Origin: Alloscardovia omnicolens
GTDB lineage: Bacteria > Actinomycetota > Actinomycetes > Actinomycetales > Bifidobacteriaceae
NCBI GenBank assembly: GCA_040702985.1
Contig: CP159991.1
Location: forward strand, 868,001-932,000
Direction: 5' to 3'
DNA: 64,000 nucleotides
The first letter of the stretch is position 1. Each line of letters starts with the position of its first letter. Shown here piece after piece: positions 55,404-64,000 of the stretch. A program made the position numbers and the translations under genes. The notes beneath the pieces were generated by a model. The model was not told where the DNA came from. It searched no databases and saw only the letters and a program-made list of their open reading frames with translations.

Positions 55404-56921
55404 ATGTGGCCTATGTCGTATGAAGTACCTGAATCTGAAAACCTATCCCTAGCAGATGTATATCGCGAAATTATGTCGCGTGCTCCTGAACATGATTTTG
55501 ACCCTAGTTTGGATCGCATGGTCAAGGTGATGGATTATTTGGGGCAGCCTCAGCAGTCTTTCAAGGTTATTCATGTCACTGGTACGAATGGTAAGGGCTC
55601 CACAGCGCGCATGGCAGAATCTCTATGTCGCGCATACGGTTTGCGCACTGGCTTATACACGTCGCCCCATGTGGAATCAGTAACTGAACGTATTTGCATT
55701 GATGGTCAGCCGATTTCAGAGGATCGTTTTATTGATACATGGCTGCAAGTTAAAGATTTTATTGAGATGGTTGACCGTGAAAGCCTGCGTGATGGTCAGC
55801 CTCGTATGAGCTTTTTTGAAGTTTTGACCACCATGGCTATATGGGCTTTTGCTGATGCTCCCGTTGATGTGGCCATTGTAGAAGTAGGCATGGGCGGTCG
55901 TTGGGATGCTACGAATGTTCTCGATGGTGATGCCGCCGTTATTGGTTCAGTAGATATGGATCATATGCAATGGTTAGGTGACACAGTTGAATTGATTGCT
56001 GGCGAAAAGGCTGGCATTATGAAACCGAAATCTACCGTTATTATTGGGCCGCAGCCACATGAACAGGTGCCTGCATTATTAGATGATTATGCGCGTGAAG
56101 TCGGCGTTCAATCACTTATTCATGATGGCGCTGAAGCGGAAGTAACTGCACGTGCTGCTGCGGTGGGTGGTCAGGTTGTTACTATGAGCACACCAAACGG
56201 GGTCTATGAGCAGATTCCAGTATCTATGTTTGGTGAACATCAAGCACATAACGCTCTGGCGGCGCTGTGTGCAGCTGAGGCGGTAATTCCTGTTGCTGGA
56301 CAGTTGGATTCAGATATAGTTGCTCAAGCGTTCTCCCAGGTTAAGGTTCCTGGACGTATTGAAGTTATCCGTCGTTCACCAACCATTATTATTGATGGCG
56401 GACATAATGAGAATGCGGTCAGTGCTTTGCGTGAAGCCGTGGAAGAGAACTTTTCTTTTAATGACCTTGTAGGCGTCGTTTCTATGATGAAAGACAAAGA
56501 GGTAGAAACTGTTCTGGGCATTATGGAGCCGATTCTGTCGAAAATAGTCGTTACACAGAATTCATGGACGTCTCGAGTGATGCCAGTTGAAGAGCTTGAA
56601 AAAATTGCAATCAGCGTTTTCGGTGAGGATCGTGTGCTGCGTGCAGATACAATGCCAGATGCAATTCAAACAGCGGTTGATGAAGTCGATTCCCACGATG
56701 AGCTAGGTATTGGCTTTGGACACGGCATTCTTATTTTTGGTAGCTTCGTTACTGCTGGAGATGCGCGTATTTTGCTCAAAGAACGGCACAATACAGAACT
56801 TCGCAACACAAAGGAAGATCGTGCTGCAGGAACAACCACGGATTTCTCGCAAGATACCGGGGTTATTGATTCAGACAGTCTTGACACCGACCTTGACGCC
56901 ACCAGTGATTCACAGGATTAA
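55404..56921 (+). CDS. folC: Folylpolyglutamate synthase / dihydrofolate synthase
   Basis: FolC joins glutamate to dihydropteroate or folates. The 505-residue protein belongs to the Mur-ligase superfamily: the ATP loop is VTGTNGKGSTARM near residue 55, followed by YTSPHVESVTERI, VEVGMGGRWDATN near 165 and the C-terminal DGGHNENAV. A polar tail of about 40 residues after the fold is acidic and variable. Two starts are possible (55404 and 55413); neither has a clear ribosome binding site. smc begins 11 bases after the stop, so the two share a transcript. Confidence 0.93.
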   Translation: MWPMSYEVPESENLSLADVYREIMSRAPEHDFDPSLDRMVKVMDYLGQPQQSFKVIHVTGTNGKGSTARMAESLCRAYGLRTGLYTSPHVESVTERICIDGQPISEDRFIDTWLQVKDFIEMVDRESLRDGQPRMSFFEVLTTMAIWAFADAPVDVAIVEVGMGGRWDATNVLDGDAAVIGSVDMDHMQWLGDTVELIAGEKAGIMKPKSTVIIGPQPHEQVPALLDDYAREVGVQSLIHDGAEAEVTARAAAVGGQVVTMSTPNGVYEQIPVSMFGEHQAHNALAALCAAEAVIPVAGQLDSDIVAQAFSQVKVPGRIEVIRRSPTIIIDGGHNENAVSALREAVEENFSFNDLVGVVSMMKDKEVETVLGIMEPILSKIVVTQNSWTSRVMPVEELEKIAISVFGEDRVLRADTMPDAIQTAVDEVDSHDELGIGFGHGILIFGSFVTAGDARILLKERHNTELRNTKEDRAAGTTTDFSQDTGVIDSDSLDTDLDATSDSQD

Positions 56922-56932
56922 AGCCGCCGCTT

Positions 56933-59900
56933 ATGTATGTTAAAGAACTCACTATTCGAGGTTTTAAATCCTTCGCAAACGCCACTACGTTGAGATTTCA
57001 ACCAGGCGTGAGTGCGATTGTGGGGCCTAATGGTTCAGGCAAATCAAATGTTGTAGATGCCTTGTCATGGGTTATGGGGGAGCAAGGAGCCAAAAGCTTA
57101 CGCGGAACCTCCATGGAAGATGTCATTTTTGCTGGCACATCCACACGTCCGCCTTTAGGGCGCGCTCAAGTGAGTTTAACGATTGATAATACGGATAAAA
57201 CTTTAGATATTGACTATTCTGAAGTTACTATTAGCCGTACTATTTTCCGTAATGGCGGTTCTGAATACTCTATTAATGGGTCGCCTGTGCGTTTACTTGA
57301 TGTGCAAGAGCTGCTCTCTGATATTGGTTTAGGTGCTCATATGCACGTTGTTGTGGGGCAGGGGCGTTTGGACTCGCTGCTGAGAGCAACACCTGCAGAT
57401 AATCGTGCTTTTATTGAAGAAGCAGCAGGTATTTTAAAGCATCGCAAACGTAAAGAGCGCGCTGTGCGTAAACTCCAGTCCACACAAGATAATGTGGATC
57501 GATTAGATGATTTGCTCACCGAGATTCAACGCCAGTTGGGGCCTTTGCGTCGGCAGGCGCGCGTCAGTCGTAGAGCCGATAGCATTCAAGTTATTATTCG
57601 CGATGCTACAAGCCGACTCTTAGCTCATGAAGCTCACGGCTTGGTGCAACAACGCGATACCGTGCGTCACGAACTGGCTCAAACGCGTCAGAAACTGCAA
57701 GAAGCCCAACGAGAATTAACATCTATTAAACTCAATATTGAGCGTTTAGAGGAACATAGCAGCAAAACCAGTCCAGCTATTAATTCCATCAATCAGACAT
57801 ATCACTCCATGTCTCAGCTGCAGGAGCGTTTACGATCGTTAGCAGCTTTGGCTGAGGAGCGAGAAAAATCTTGGCGTGCTCAGGTTAGCCCAGTAACAGG
57901 TGATAACCCTGATGTGCTTATTGCTCGAGCTGATGAGCTTGCCACACAGTTAGACGCTGCGCACACCACGGTGGATCAATCGCGCTTAGCTTTTGATAAA
58001 GCTACACAGCATCGCGCTGCGGTGGAGCAAGAAGTAGCTTCGCTGCGTCAAATTATTACGCAATTGCGATCGACTGCTCAAGAACAAGAAGCGCATAAAG
58101 CTAAATTACGTGAAGCGATTGCACGCCAAGAAGCCAATATTCAAGGTTTTACAGCGCGTATTGCTGATTTGAATGCTCAAAAAACTGAATATGAACACTC
58201 CGCCGATCAAGCGCGGAAAAAATTAGATGCTCTTCAACAGGATAATCAAACCGATACTGATGATCTAGAACTGAAAAAGCAGGAGGCTCAAGAACACCTA
58301 GAACAGGTACGCGGCGAGCATGAAACTATTGATGCTCAGATTCGCGACGTGGATAATGCCATCATTTCTCTGCAGGCTAAGGCAGATGCGCTCAACGATA
58401 CTTTGGAAGCGAGAAACTCCTCTGGTGATGTAGAACGCAGCAGCATAGAAACCTTGGGAAATCTGGCAGATTATATTTCTATTGAAGAAGGCTGGGAAGA
58501 AGCTATTGCTAAAGCCCTTGGCCCTTTTGCTAATGCTGTGATTATTCCCGATAAAAGCCAACGCTTAAAACTGGTAGAAGTAGCGCAGAAAGAGAAGATG
58601 GGACGCGCAGTTGTTATGAATCCCGTCGACACTGTGCGCACGGAAAATCACCAGAATAAGAGCGCTGCCGCTGCAGTACAGATAAATCCTGCGCTTGCTA
58701 ATTCTGATCGTGAACAAATGGCACGTGGAATTGTGCGATCCGTGCAGCTGCTGTTATCAGATGTGGGACTTGCGCGCAGCAGTGAAGAAGCTGAGAAACT
58801 GGTTGATGCCGGCGTTTTTGCTACCGTCATGACGCTTAATGGAGATACTTTTTCTGCTGTGGGCGCTGTAGGAGGAACTTCACGCACCCCGAGCGATTTA
58901 AGTTTGACTGCGCGTCGCGATAAAGCCCTTGCCCAAGTTGCTGAATATACGGTCAACAAAAAGCAGTTGAGCGAACAGAAAGCTGAGATTGATACACGCT
59001 TTGACGCGGCGCGTGCACAATTGCAGACCATTCACACGGCTATAACTGAACATCGCGTTCGCGTTCAGCAGCGTGCTCAAGATATTACAGCCGCTACCAA
59101 TAGCGTAGAGAGCTTAACGCGACGTATAGCGCAGATAGAGGAACAGATTTCCGATATTACTGCGCAGCAACAGTCGCAAACAGCCACGCTTGACCAGTTG
59201 CGTGGTCAATTAGATGCAGCTGAAAAAGCGGACGATGCACAGTTAGATATTGACTCCACCATCAAACGTGAGCAGAAGTTAGACGAAAGTTTGAATACGG
59301 CGCGCCAAGATGAAGTCACAGCTCGGTTAGAGTGGAATAATGCTTCATCCCATGCGCAGTCGCTTGAACGACAAATAACATTGTTGTGCTCGCAAGCTGA
59401 GCAAGCAGTGGAACGACGAGCACGAATTGTGCAGCGCAACGAGCAGATGACGGCTAAAGCGCAGGCTGCGGCTGTTATTATGCATAAAGCGCAAGATGCT
59501 GCCGAGCAGATGACGGCGCATCTTCAGCGCGTGGTTGATCAGCGTGCAGATATTCAAGCTCAAGCATCAGCACATGATCATGAGCTCAACCAATTGCGTG
59601 CACAACGCAATGAGTATGAACCTGTGGTCGCAAAGCTCACCCAACAAGAGCATGACTTAGATGTAACGCGTGAACGTGTGGCTACGCAGTGGGGACAGCT
59701 GACTCAACGCATTCTCGATGAAGTAGGGTCAACGGTTGAATCTCTTATTGACAATTATGGTCCAGATGTTCCTGTGCCAGTTTTTGACGATTCAGGGAAC
59801 CTGATTTTCCTCAATCCTGATAATGAAGAAGAAGGCTACAAAACTGAGACTTTTGATGCGCAGCGTGAGCAGAAGAAATTGGATAAAGCACGCCGAGATC

Positions 59901-60523
59901 TTGTGGCTTTAGGTAAAGTCAATCCGTTAGCTACGGAGGAATTTGACGCTTTAGAAGCTCGTCACTCCTATTTATCGCAACAGCGTCATGATGTGGTCAG
60001 TTCGCGCGATGATTTATTGGGGTTGATTAAAGAGCTGGATACGACCATGATTGAGGTATTCCGCTCTGCGTATGAGGATACAGCGGCAGCTTTCCAAACA
60101 GTGTTTGCCAAACTTTTTCCCAACGGTAAAGGTCGTTTACGCTTAGACAATCCTGATGATATTTTGAACACTGGCGTTATTGTGGAAGCTAGCCCTGCTG
60201 GCAAGCGTGTGAAGCAGTTGACTTTACTGTCGGGTGGCGAGAGAAGTTTAACCGCTTTAGCCTTACTTTTTGCTATTTTTACAGCACGTCCTAGCCCGTT
60301 CTACATTATGGATGAGGTTGAAGCTGCTTTAGATGACGTGAATTTGACGCGCTTACTGAACGTTATCAATGATTTGCGTACCTCAGCACAGATTATTGTG
60401 ATTACTCACCAGCAGCGCACAATGAGTATTGCTGATGTGCTTTATGGCGTTACCATGCGTTCAGATGGCGTAACAGCGGTCGTATCTCAAAAATTAGCGC
60501 AAGGCACTGTGACGGACGCATAG
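56933..60523 (+). CDS. smc: Chromosome condensation and segregation protein SMC
   Basis: SMC forms with ScpA and ScpB the bacterial condensin that compacts and segregates the chromosome. The 1196-residue protein has Walker A GPNGSGKSNV near residue 31, a coiled coil to about 500, a hinge (about 500-670), the returning coiled coil, then the signature LLSGGERSLTALAL near 1098 and Walker B YIMDEVEAALDD near 1123. The length is normal. ATG at 56933 begins the conserved MYVKELTIRGFKSFA. No scpAB is in the window. Confidence 0.96.
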   Translation: MYVKELTIRGFKSFANATTLRFQPGVSAIVGPNGSGKSNVVDALSWVMGEQGAKSLRGTSMEDVIFAGTSTRPPLGRAQVSLTIDNTDKTLDIDYSEVTISRTIFRNGGSEYSINGSPVRLLDVQELLSDIGLGAHMHVVVGQGRLDSLLRATPADNRAFIEEAAGILKHRKRKERAVRKLQSTQDNVDRLDDLLTEIQRQLGPLRRQARVSRRADSIQVIIRDATSRLLAHEAHGLVQQRDTVRHELAQTRQKLQEAQRELTSIKLNIERLEEHSSKTSPAINSINQTYHSMSQLQERLRSLAALAEEREKSWRAQVSPVTGDNPDVLIARADELATQLDAAHTTVDQSRLAFDKATQHRAAVEQEVASLRQIITQLRSTAQEQEAHKAKLREAIARQEANIQGFTARIADLNAQKTEYEHSADQARKKLDALQQDNQTDTDDLELKKQEAQEHLEQVRGEHETIDAQIRDVDNAIISLQAKADALNDTLEARNSSGDVERSSIETLGNLADYISIEEGWEEAIAKALGPFANAVIIPDKSQRLKLVEVAQKEKMGRAVVMNPVDTVRTENHQNKSAAAAVQINPALANSDREQMARGIVRSVQLLLSDVGLARSSEEAEKLVDAGVFATVMTLNGDTFSAVGAVGGTSRTPSDLSLTARRDKALAQVAEYTVNKKQLSEQKAEIDTRFDAARAQLQTIHTAITEHRVRVQQRAQDITAATNSVESLTRRIAQIEEQISDITAQQQSQTATLDQLRGQLDAAEKADDAQLDIDSTIKREQKLDESLNTARQDEVTARLEWNNASSHAQSLERQITLLCSQAEQAVERRARIVQRNEQMTAKAQAAAVIMHKAQDAAEQMTAHLQRVVDQRADIQAQASAHDHELNQLRAQRNEYEPVVAKLTQQEHDLDVTRERVATQWGQLTQRILDEVGSTVESLIDNYGPDVPVPVFDDSGNLIFLNPDNEEEGYKTETFDAQREQKKLDKARRDLVALGKVNPLATEEFDALEARHSYLSQQRHDVVSSRDDLLGLIKELDTTMIEVFRSAYEDTAAAFQTVFAKLFPNGKGRLRLDNPDDILNTGVIVEASPAGKRVKQLTLLSGGERSLTALALLFAIFTARPSPFYIMDEVEAALDDVNLTRLLNVINDLRTSAQIIVITHQQRTMSIADVLYGVTMRSDGVTAVVSQKLAQGTVTDA

Positions 60524-60527
60524 AAAA

Positions 60528-60556
60528 GTGGCTTCTCACTCACTATGAGAAGCCAC
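60528..60556. terminator. Terminator between convergent smc and murE
   Basis: GTGGCTTCTCA pairs with TGAGAAGCCAC across a 7-base loop. A T run lies on the murE side, so it may serve both genes. Confidence 0.8.
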
Positions 60557-60571
60557 ACTGTAAGAAATCAT

Positions 60572-62026
60572 TTAGTTGAGTACGCGCTGAACAATCGCAT
60601 CATCACCCTCGTAAGGCACATGTTTGTTATGTAGTTTAATCCAGCGTTCATCACCCTTGCCTATAACAAGCACAACAGCTAAACGAGGTTGTTGAGCTGC
60701 ATTATGTAAAGCAGTTTCCACAGCTTGCGTGCGGTCAAGAATAATCTCATGCTGTACACGTTCATCGCTTACTGCAGCATCCATCTGAGCACAAATATCT
60801 TCAACCAGTTCAGTATTGGTATCTTCTGCGGTGAAGATAAAATAATCAATGCGATGTTGAGCTGCTTGAACCATATCAACACGACGGTTCACCGCTTTAT
60901 CTCCAGCGCTGCCGGTGACCACAGTAATATGAGGATTGTGACTGCTATACGTAGAATCCACATAATCTAAAAGAGTGGTTAAGCTAATACCGTTGTGTGC
61001 GTAATCCACAATAGCCACAACATTCTTATTGTCTGTGTGTGAACCGTGGAAAACTTCCATGCGTCCTGAAATGCTCACATGATTAGCTGCTTCTAAACTT
61101 GAACTGTCAGAAGGAACACCGGCAAGCTCAGCAATTTTTACAGCTATCGCAACATTATCGTAATTAAAGTCACCTGGCATATCCAAAACAATGCGGTCAC
61201 GGGCTATGCTGCTAGCATCTACAAAGTAGGCAGGAACTTGAGCATCTGTAATAGTGGCATCAATTTCCTCACGATGCTCTATGCCAGCTCCTAAGACCAT
61301 CGCATCGCTATGGCGAATAATCTGACGTTTGCAAGCGAAGTAATCCTCAAAGCTTGGATGCTCGAGAGGGCTAATATGATCAGGAAAAATATTGATAAAG
61401 GCACCGACATTAAAATGCAGATTGAAAACACGGTCAACCTTGTACGCTTGTGACGATACTTCAATAACAGCATGAGTTAAACCGTTATCCACAGCTTCGC
61501 GCAGCATACGATATAAGTCTAAAGATTCCGGTGTGGTTAAATCAGATTCCACATACGTGACGCCATCGGTGCAATTGTCTACGGAAGAAATAAGCGCTGT
61601 TTTATGTGTAAAATAATCGTTAAAAATAGCGTGGGTAAAATATGCAGTTGTACTTTTACCCTTTGTGCCCGTAATACCAACAGTAAAGAGCTGGCGTTCA
61701 GGATGATCATAAAATTCCTGAGCTAACACAGCTAAAGCCTGACGAGTATTAGACACCACAAGAGCCTGAGCCTGACCAGCAATATGGCTATCAAACTCAT
61801 GATCAGCCACATACCATTGCAATCCACGCGATGCAGCATCACGCATATAAGCGTCCTTAAACGCTCCCTTACACACCAGCAGGGTAGAAGCAGTTACCTC
61901 GTTACTGGCGTACGCCATATGATCAAATATGCTCTGCGTATCGTTCAAAGCCTCAGGAGTAGGAGAAAGCAGTAAATTAAAGTCTTGCAATACTTCAACT
62001 GCACGTGCCAGAGTAATCTGCGCCAT
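60572..62026 (-). CDS. murE: UDP-N-acetylmuramoyl-tripeptide synthetase MurE (L-lysine type)
   Basis: MurE adds the third amino acid to UDP-MurNAc-L-Ala-D-Glu. The 484-residue protein has the ATP loop TGTKGKSTTAYF near residue 120, the TTPESLDLYRML and VIEVSSQAYKV segments, and FPDHISPLEHPSFEDYF, all much closer to the streptococcal Lys-adding MurE than to the diaminopimelate type, which has a DNPR motif not seen here. ATG at 62026 has AAGGAAG nine bases upstream and overlaps the stop codon of the exonuclease gene. It lies about 43 kb from the dcw cluster, where a MurE-like protein without ATP loop takes its place. Confidence 0.92.
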   Translation of the reverse strand: MAQITLARAVEVLQDFNLLLSPTPEALNDTQSIFDHMAYASNEVTASTLLVCKGAFKDAYMRDAASRGLQWYVADHEFDSHIAGQAQALVVSNTRQALAVLAQEFYDHPERQLFTVGITGTKGKSTTAYFTHAIFNDYFTHKTALISSVDNCTDGVTYVESDLTTPESLDLYRMLREAVDNGLTHAVIEVSSQAYKVDRVFNLHFNVGAFINIFPDHISPLEHPSFEDYFACKRQIIRHSDAMVLGAGIEHREEIDATITDAQVPAYFVDASSIARDRIVLDMPGDFNYDNVAIAVKIAELAGVPSDSSSLEAANHVSISGRMEVFHGSHTDNKNVVAIVDYAHNGISLTTLLDYVDSTYSSHNPHITVVTGSAGDKAVNRRVDMVQAAQHRIDYFIFTAEDTNTELVEDICAQMDAAVSDERVQHEIILDRTQAVETALHNAAQQPRLAVVLVIGKGDERWIKLHNKHVPYEGDDAIVQRVLN

Positions 62027-62814
62027 TACAACCAACTTCCTTGAACAAGTGGACGATTCTGAGAACTTAAATACGAATTAAAATTTTCTTTCCATGCATT
62101 GTAGCTAGATCGTTGGAAAGCCATAATATCTGTGAGTGGCAACGAAGCCACATTCGAGTGTAATCGAATAATTTCCTGCAATACGTCCAAAGTGGCCACA
62201 GTATCCGCAGTAGCTGTATGAAAATCACCGTGAGGGTATACGCCATAATATTCAGTCGTATCTATGAGCTTACGACCACCACGACGCTTACTGACAGCAC
62301 GGTCAATCACCAACGGATCAAGAACCAACAGTTCACGCTCGTTACCCGTCAAAAATGCATCATCATCACGATCATTAATCAATACCGATAATTGCGCCAA
62401 ACCAATCTTCTTCACATCGCCATTGAGCATCGCAATATCAAACGGAGCGTTATATGCCACAAGAGGGATATTCTTCACCTGAGCAGTTACAATAACATCA
62501 CTCAACTCACGGATAGCGCTCGACTGTTCTTGACCATTCTCAGCCAAAAAGTCATCCGTAAAACCATTCACACGAGTTGCTGCAGGATGCATAGGCATAC
62601 CAGGATTAATCACCCATTCTTGGCGCACATCAGCAGAAAAATCAGATCCAGGTTTACGCAATACTAAAGAAGCAGAAACAATAGAATCCTTCCCATAAAA
62701 AGTTCCCGTTGTTTCCGTATCAAACCCCAAAAAATAACTCTCAGACAGAGCTAAATCACGCGGTTGGGCGGTCAGTGCATTCACAGTATCGACTAAAGAT
62801 GTCATGCGTACCAT
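62026..62814 (-). CDS. DnaQ-like 3'-5' exonuclease
   Basis: The 262-residue protein has the DEDD exonuclease motifs: FDTETTG (ExoI) near residue 30, and VAYNAPFDIAML (ExoII) near 130; the third reads HTATADTVATLDVL near 205, of the DEDDh kind. Such proteins are related to the proofreading epsilon subunit and to RNase T; as a stand-alone protein its substrate is unknown. The start is taken as ATG at 62814 or 62805, both inside or next to a palindrome shared with sigH. Its stop overlaps the murE start, so the two genes are coupled. Confidence 0.85.
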   Translation of the reverse strand: MVRMTSLVDTVNALTAQPRDLALSESYFLGFDTETTGTFYGKDSIVSASLVLRKPGSDFSADVRQEWVINPGMPMHPAATRVNGFTDDFLAENGQEQSSAIRELSDVIVTAQVKNIPLVAYNAPFDIAMLNGDVKKIGLAQLSVLINDRDDDAFLTGNERELLVLDPLVIDRAVSKRRGGRKLIDTTEYYGVYPHGDFHTATADTVATLDVLQEIIRLHSNVASLPLTDIMAFQRSSYNAWKENFNSYLSSQNRPLVQGSWL

Positions 62815-62830
62815 TATTGTGCAACAATAA
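62814..62830. promoter_or_regulatory. Palindrome between divergent exonuclease and sigH genes
   Basis: TTATTGT-GCA-ACAATAA is a perfect 7-bp inverted repeat lying directly before both start codons. It could be a pair of overlapping -10 regions for short-leader messages or a regulator site. Confidence 0.35.
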
Positions 62831-62835
62831 GACCT

Positions 62836-63420
62836 ATGACAACACACGAAAAACGAGCACAGTTCGAAGCCCAGGCTATGCCTATAGTGGATCAACTTTA
62901 TCGTTTTGCAATGAAACTAACAAATAATCCAGAAGACGCGCAAGACCTTGTACAAGACACCTTCGAGCGAGGATTCAAAAATTATGACTCCTTCGAACAA
63001 GGAACAAACTTCGCCGCATGGATGACCACTATTGAGCGCAACGTGTATTTTAACCAATACAATAAAGCCAAAAGACGTCCACAACGCGCCAATTCCAGCA
63101 CGGGTGAATATGACGACTGGGATATATACGCTGCACACGAACATTCATCAGAAGAACTCAAATCAGCAGAACAAACCTTCATGGACGCATTCGCTCCCGA
63201 AGAAATTATTGCCGCGCTCAATAAGCTATCGCCAGAACGCCGAGACGTTTTTATTGCCGCCGCTATTGACGGAAAAAGCTACGCACAAGTAGCACAAGAA
63301 CAAGGCATAAAAATTGGAACAGTTATGAGCAGGCTCAACCGCGCTCGCAAGCAGTTAAAAGAAGAGCTGGAGCAATACGCTGCTGAACGTGGTATTTACG
63401 CTCAGCGTGAAGACGAGTAA
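62836..63420 (+). CDS. sigH: ECF-type RNA polymerase sigma factor, SigH/SigR-like
   Basis: The 194-residue protein has sigma region 2 (LYRFAMKLTNNPEDAQDLVQDTFERGF, about 18-46, and FAAWMTTIERN) and region 4 (LSPERRDVFIAAAIDGKSYAQVA, about 128-155). The sequence is typical of the actinobacterial SigH/SigR group that controls the thiol-oxidative and heat stress response. No ribosome binding site is seen before the ATG at 62836, so the message may be nearly leaderless. The following small Cys-rich gene is the probable anti-sigma factor. Confidence 0.9.
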   Translation: MTTHEKRAQFEAQAMPIVDQLYRFAMKLTNNPEDAQDLVQDTFERGFKNYDSFEQGTNFAAWMTTIERNVYFNQYNKAKRRPQRANSSTGEYDDWDIYAAHEHSSEELKSAEQTFMDAFAPEEIIAALNKLSPERRDVFIAAAIDGKSYAQVAQEQGIKIGTVMSRLNRARKQLKEELEQYAAERGIYAQREDE

Positions 63421-63472
63421 TGCTCAAGATATTTTTTGAGTTGAGTAGAGCAGAGAGATTTTCGGAGGAATA

Positions 63473-63793
63473 ATGAGCACATATGTTCGTAGAAACCAGG
63501 TTATTACTGTGCGCCGTAACTTTAATTGCGGGTCATCGGTGATGGTTAATCGTTACACACGTATCGATTTAAATGAACGTCCGAGTGCTATCGTATCCAC
63601 CTGTTCATTAGTGTCAGAAATGCGTTCAGGGCTGATGCCTGGTATGAATGGGGAATGTTTCGATCCAGACACCTGTTGTGACGCGCGCGAACGAGATATG
63701 ATTGCAGCTATTAAAGAGTGTTTAAGGCCTGTTCAGGCGCCAGCATCTTTGTATGAGCGTTTACATGAGTGCATTGACTGTTTGTGCGATTAG
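63473..63793 (+). CDS. Cys-rich probable anti-sigma factor of SigH
   Basis: The 106-residue product contains nine or so cysteines. Its C-terminal half (IAAIKECLRPVQAPASLYERL, about 77-97) follows the pattern of the C-terminal part of RsrA/RshA anti-sigma factors, and it directly follows sigH. However, the classic HxxxCxxC zinc motif is not present; the nearest is HECIDC at the very end, and DTCCDARERD near 66. It starts with ATG preceded by GGAGGA. Assignment as anti-sigma rests on position, size, cysteines and the short similarity. Confidence 0.6.
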   Translation: MSTYVRRNQVITVRRNFNCGSSVMVNRYTRIDLNERPSAIVSTCSLVSEMRSGLMPGMNGECFDPDTCCDARERDMIAAIKECLRPVQAPASLYERLHECIDCLCD

Positions 63794-64000
63794 AGATTGC
63801 GTGGGCAGTTTTACGGGTCAGCTATAGCATAATTAATTGTTGTGAACGCACAGAAGTAGCGTTGTATTGCAAGTATCTGCTGAGAGCCTACGTAGCATGA
63901 ATTGTTGAGCATAGGCTAAGACTTGAGATAGCAAGAATGGGTGCGGCATGACATGACGAGGAATAGGGCGGACAATAGGGCAGGTATAAAAGAAATTGCG
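63794..64000. other. Downstream sequence without recognised gene
   Basis: The last 207 bases contain no open frame that I can support and no clear hairpin. Confidence 0.4.

Overview
The window looks like chromosomal DNA of a low-G+C member of the Bifidobacteriaceae (composition by eye in the mid-40s percent G+C, so nearer Alloscardovia, Scardovia or Gardnerella than typical Bifidobacterium). The family assignment rests on the dcw gene order, a tmRNA tag that reads AKSNRTEFALAA, a bifidobacterial-type L-lactate dehydrogenase, a Lys-type MurE, and an actinobacterial sigma-H/anti-sigma pair. The genus is inference.

Layout. 1-7.9 kb: end of an RsmC-like methyltransferase, a nucleoside hydrolase with an MFS transporter, hflX, ldh, then the SOS hub lexA / LysM protein / nrdR with LexA boxes between the divergent genes. 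8-11.5 kb: serA and a HelD-type helicase gene split by two single-base frameshifts. 11.8-26.4 kb: the dcw cell-wall and division cluster (mraZ, rsmH, ftsL, ftsI, a MurE-like protein without a P-loop, murF, mraY, murD, ftsW, murG, murC, ftsQ), headed by a four-copy MraZ box array. 26.7-36 kb: ssrA (tmRNA), an NhaC-type antiporter, dtd, a potassium channel, an OFA-family transporter under a ZTP riboswitch, a UPF0637 protein, cardiolipin synthase, tRNA-Gly and a diacylglycerol-kinase-like gene.

36-45.5 kb is a fructoside-utilisation island: ABC importer without its own ATPase, DUF624 protein, LacI regulator, GH32 fructosidase and a divergent fructokinase, tied together by LacI-type operators at three places. 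45.6-49 kb is a MacB-like ABC exporter pair. 49-53.6 kb is the xylose locus (xylA, frameshifted xylB, ROK regulator xylR). 53.7-63.8 kb holds an Xaa-Pro aminopeptidase, folC, smc, the catalytic murE, a DnaQ-like exonuclease, sigH and a Cys-rich probable anti-sigma factor.

The most notable items are: the MurE-like pseudoenzyme in the normal murE position while a streptococcal-type MurE lies about 43 kb away; the ZTP riboswitch with a terminator platform in front of a formate/oxalate-type transporter; and two arrays of hairpin repeats with a strict 73-bp period about 9.5 kb apart. Three single-base frameshifts (two in helD, one in xylB) leave every catalytic motif intact, so they may be recent mutations or sequence errors.
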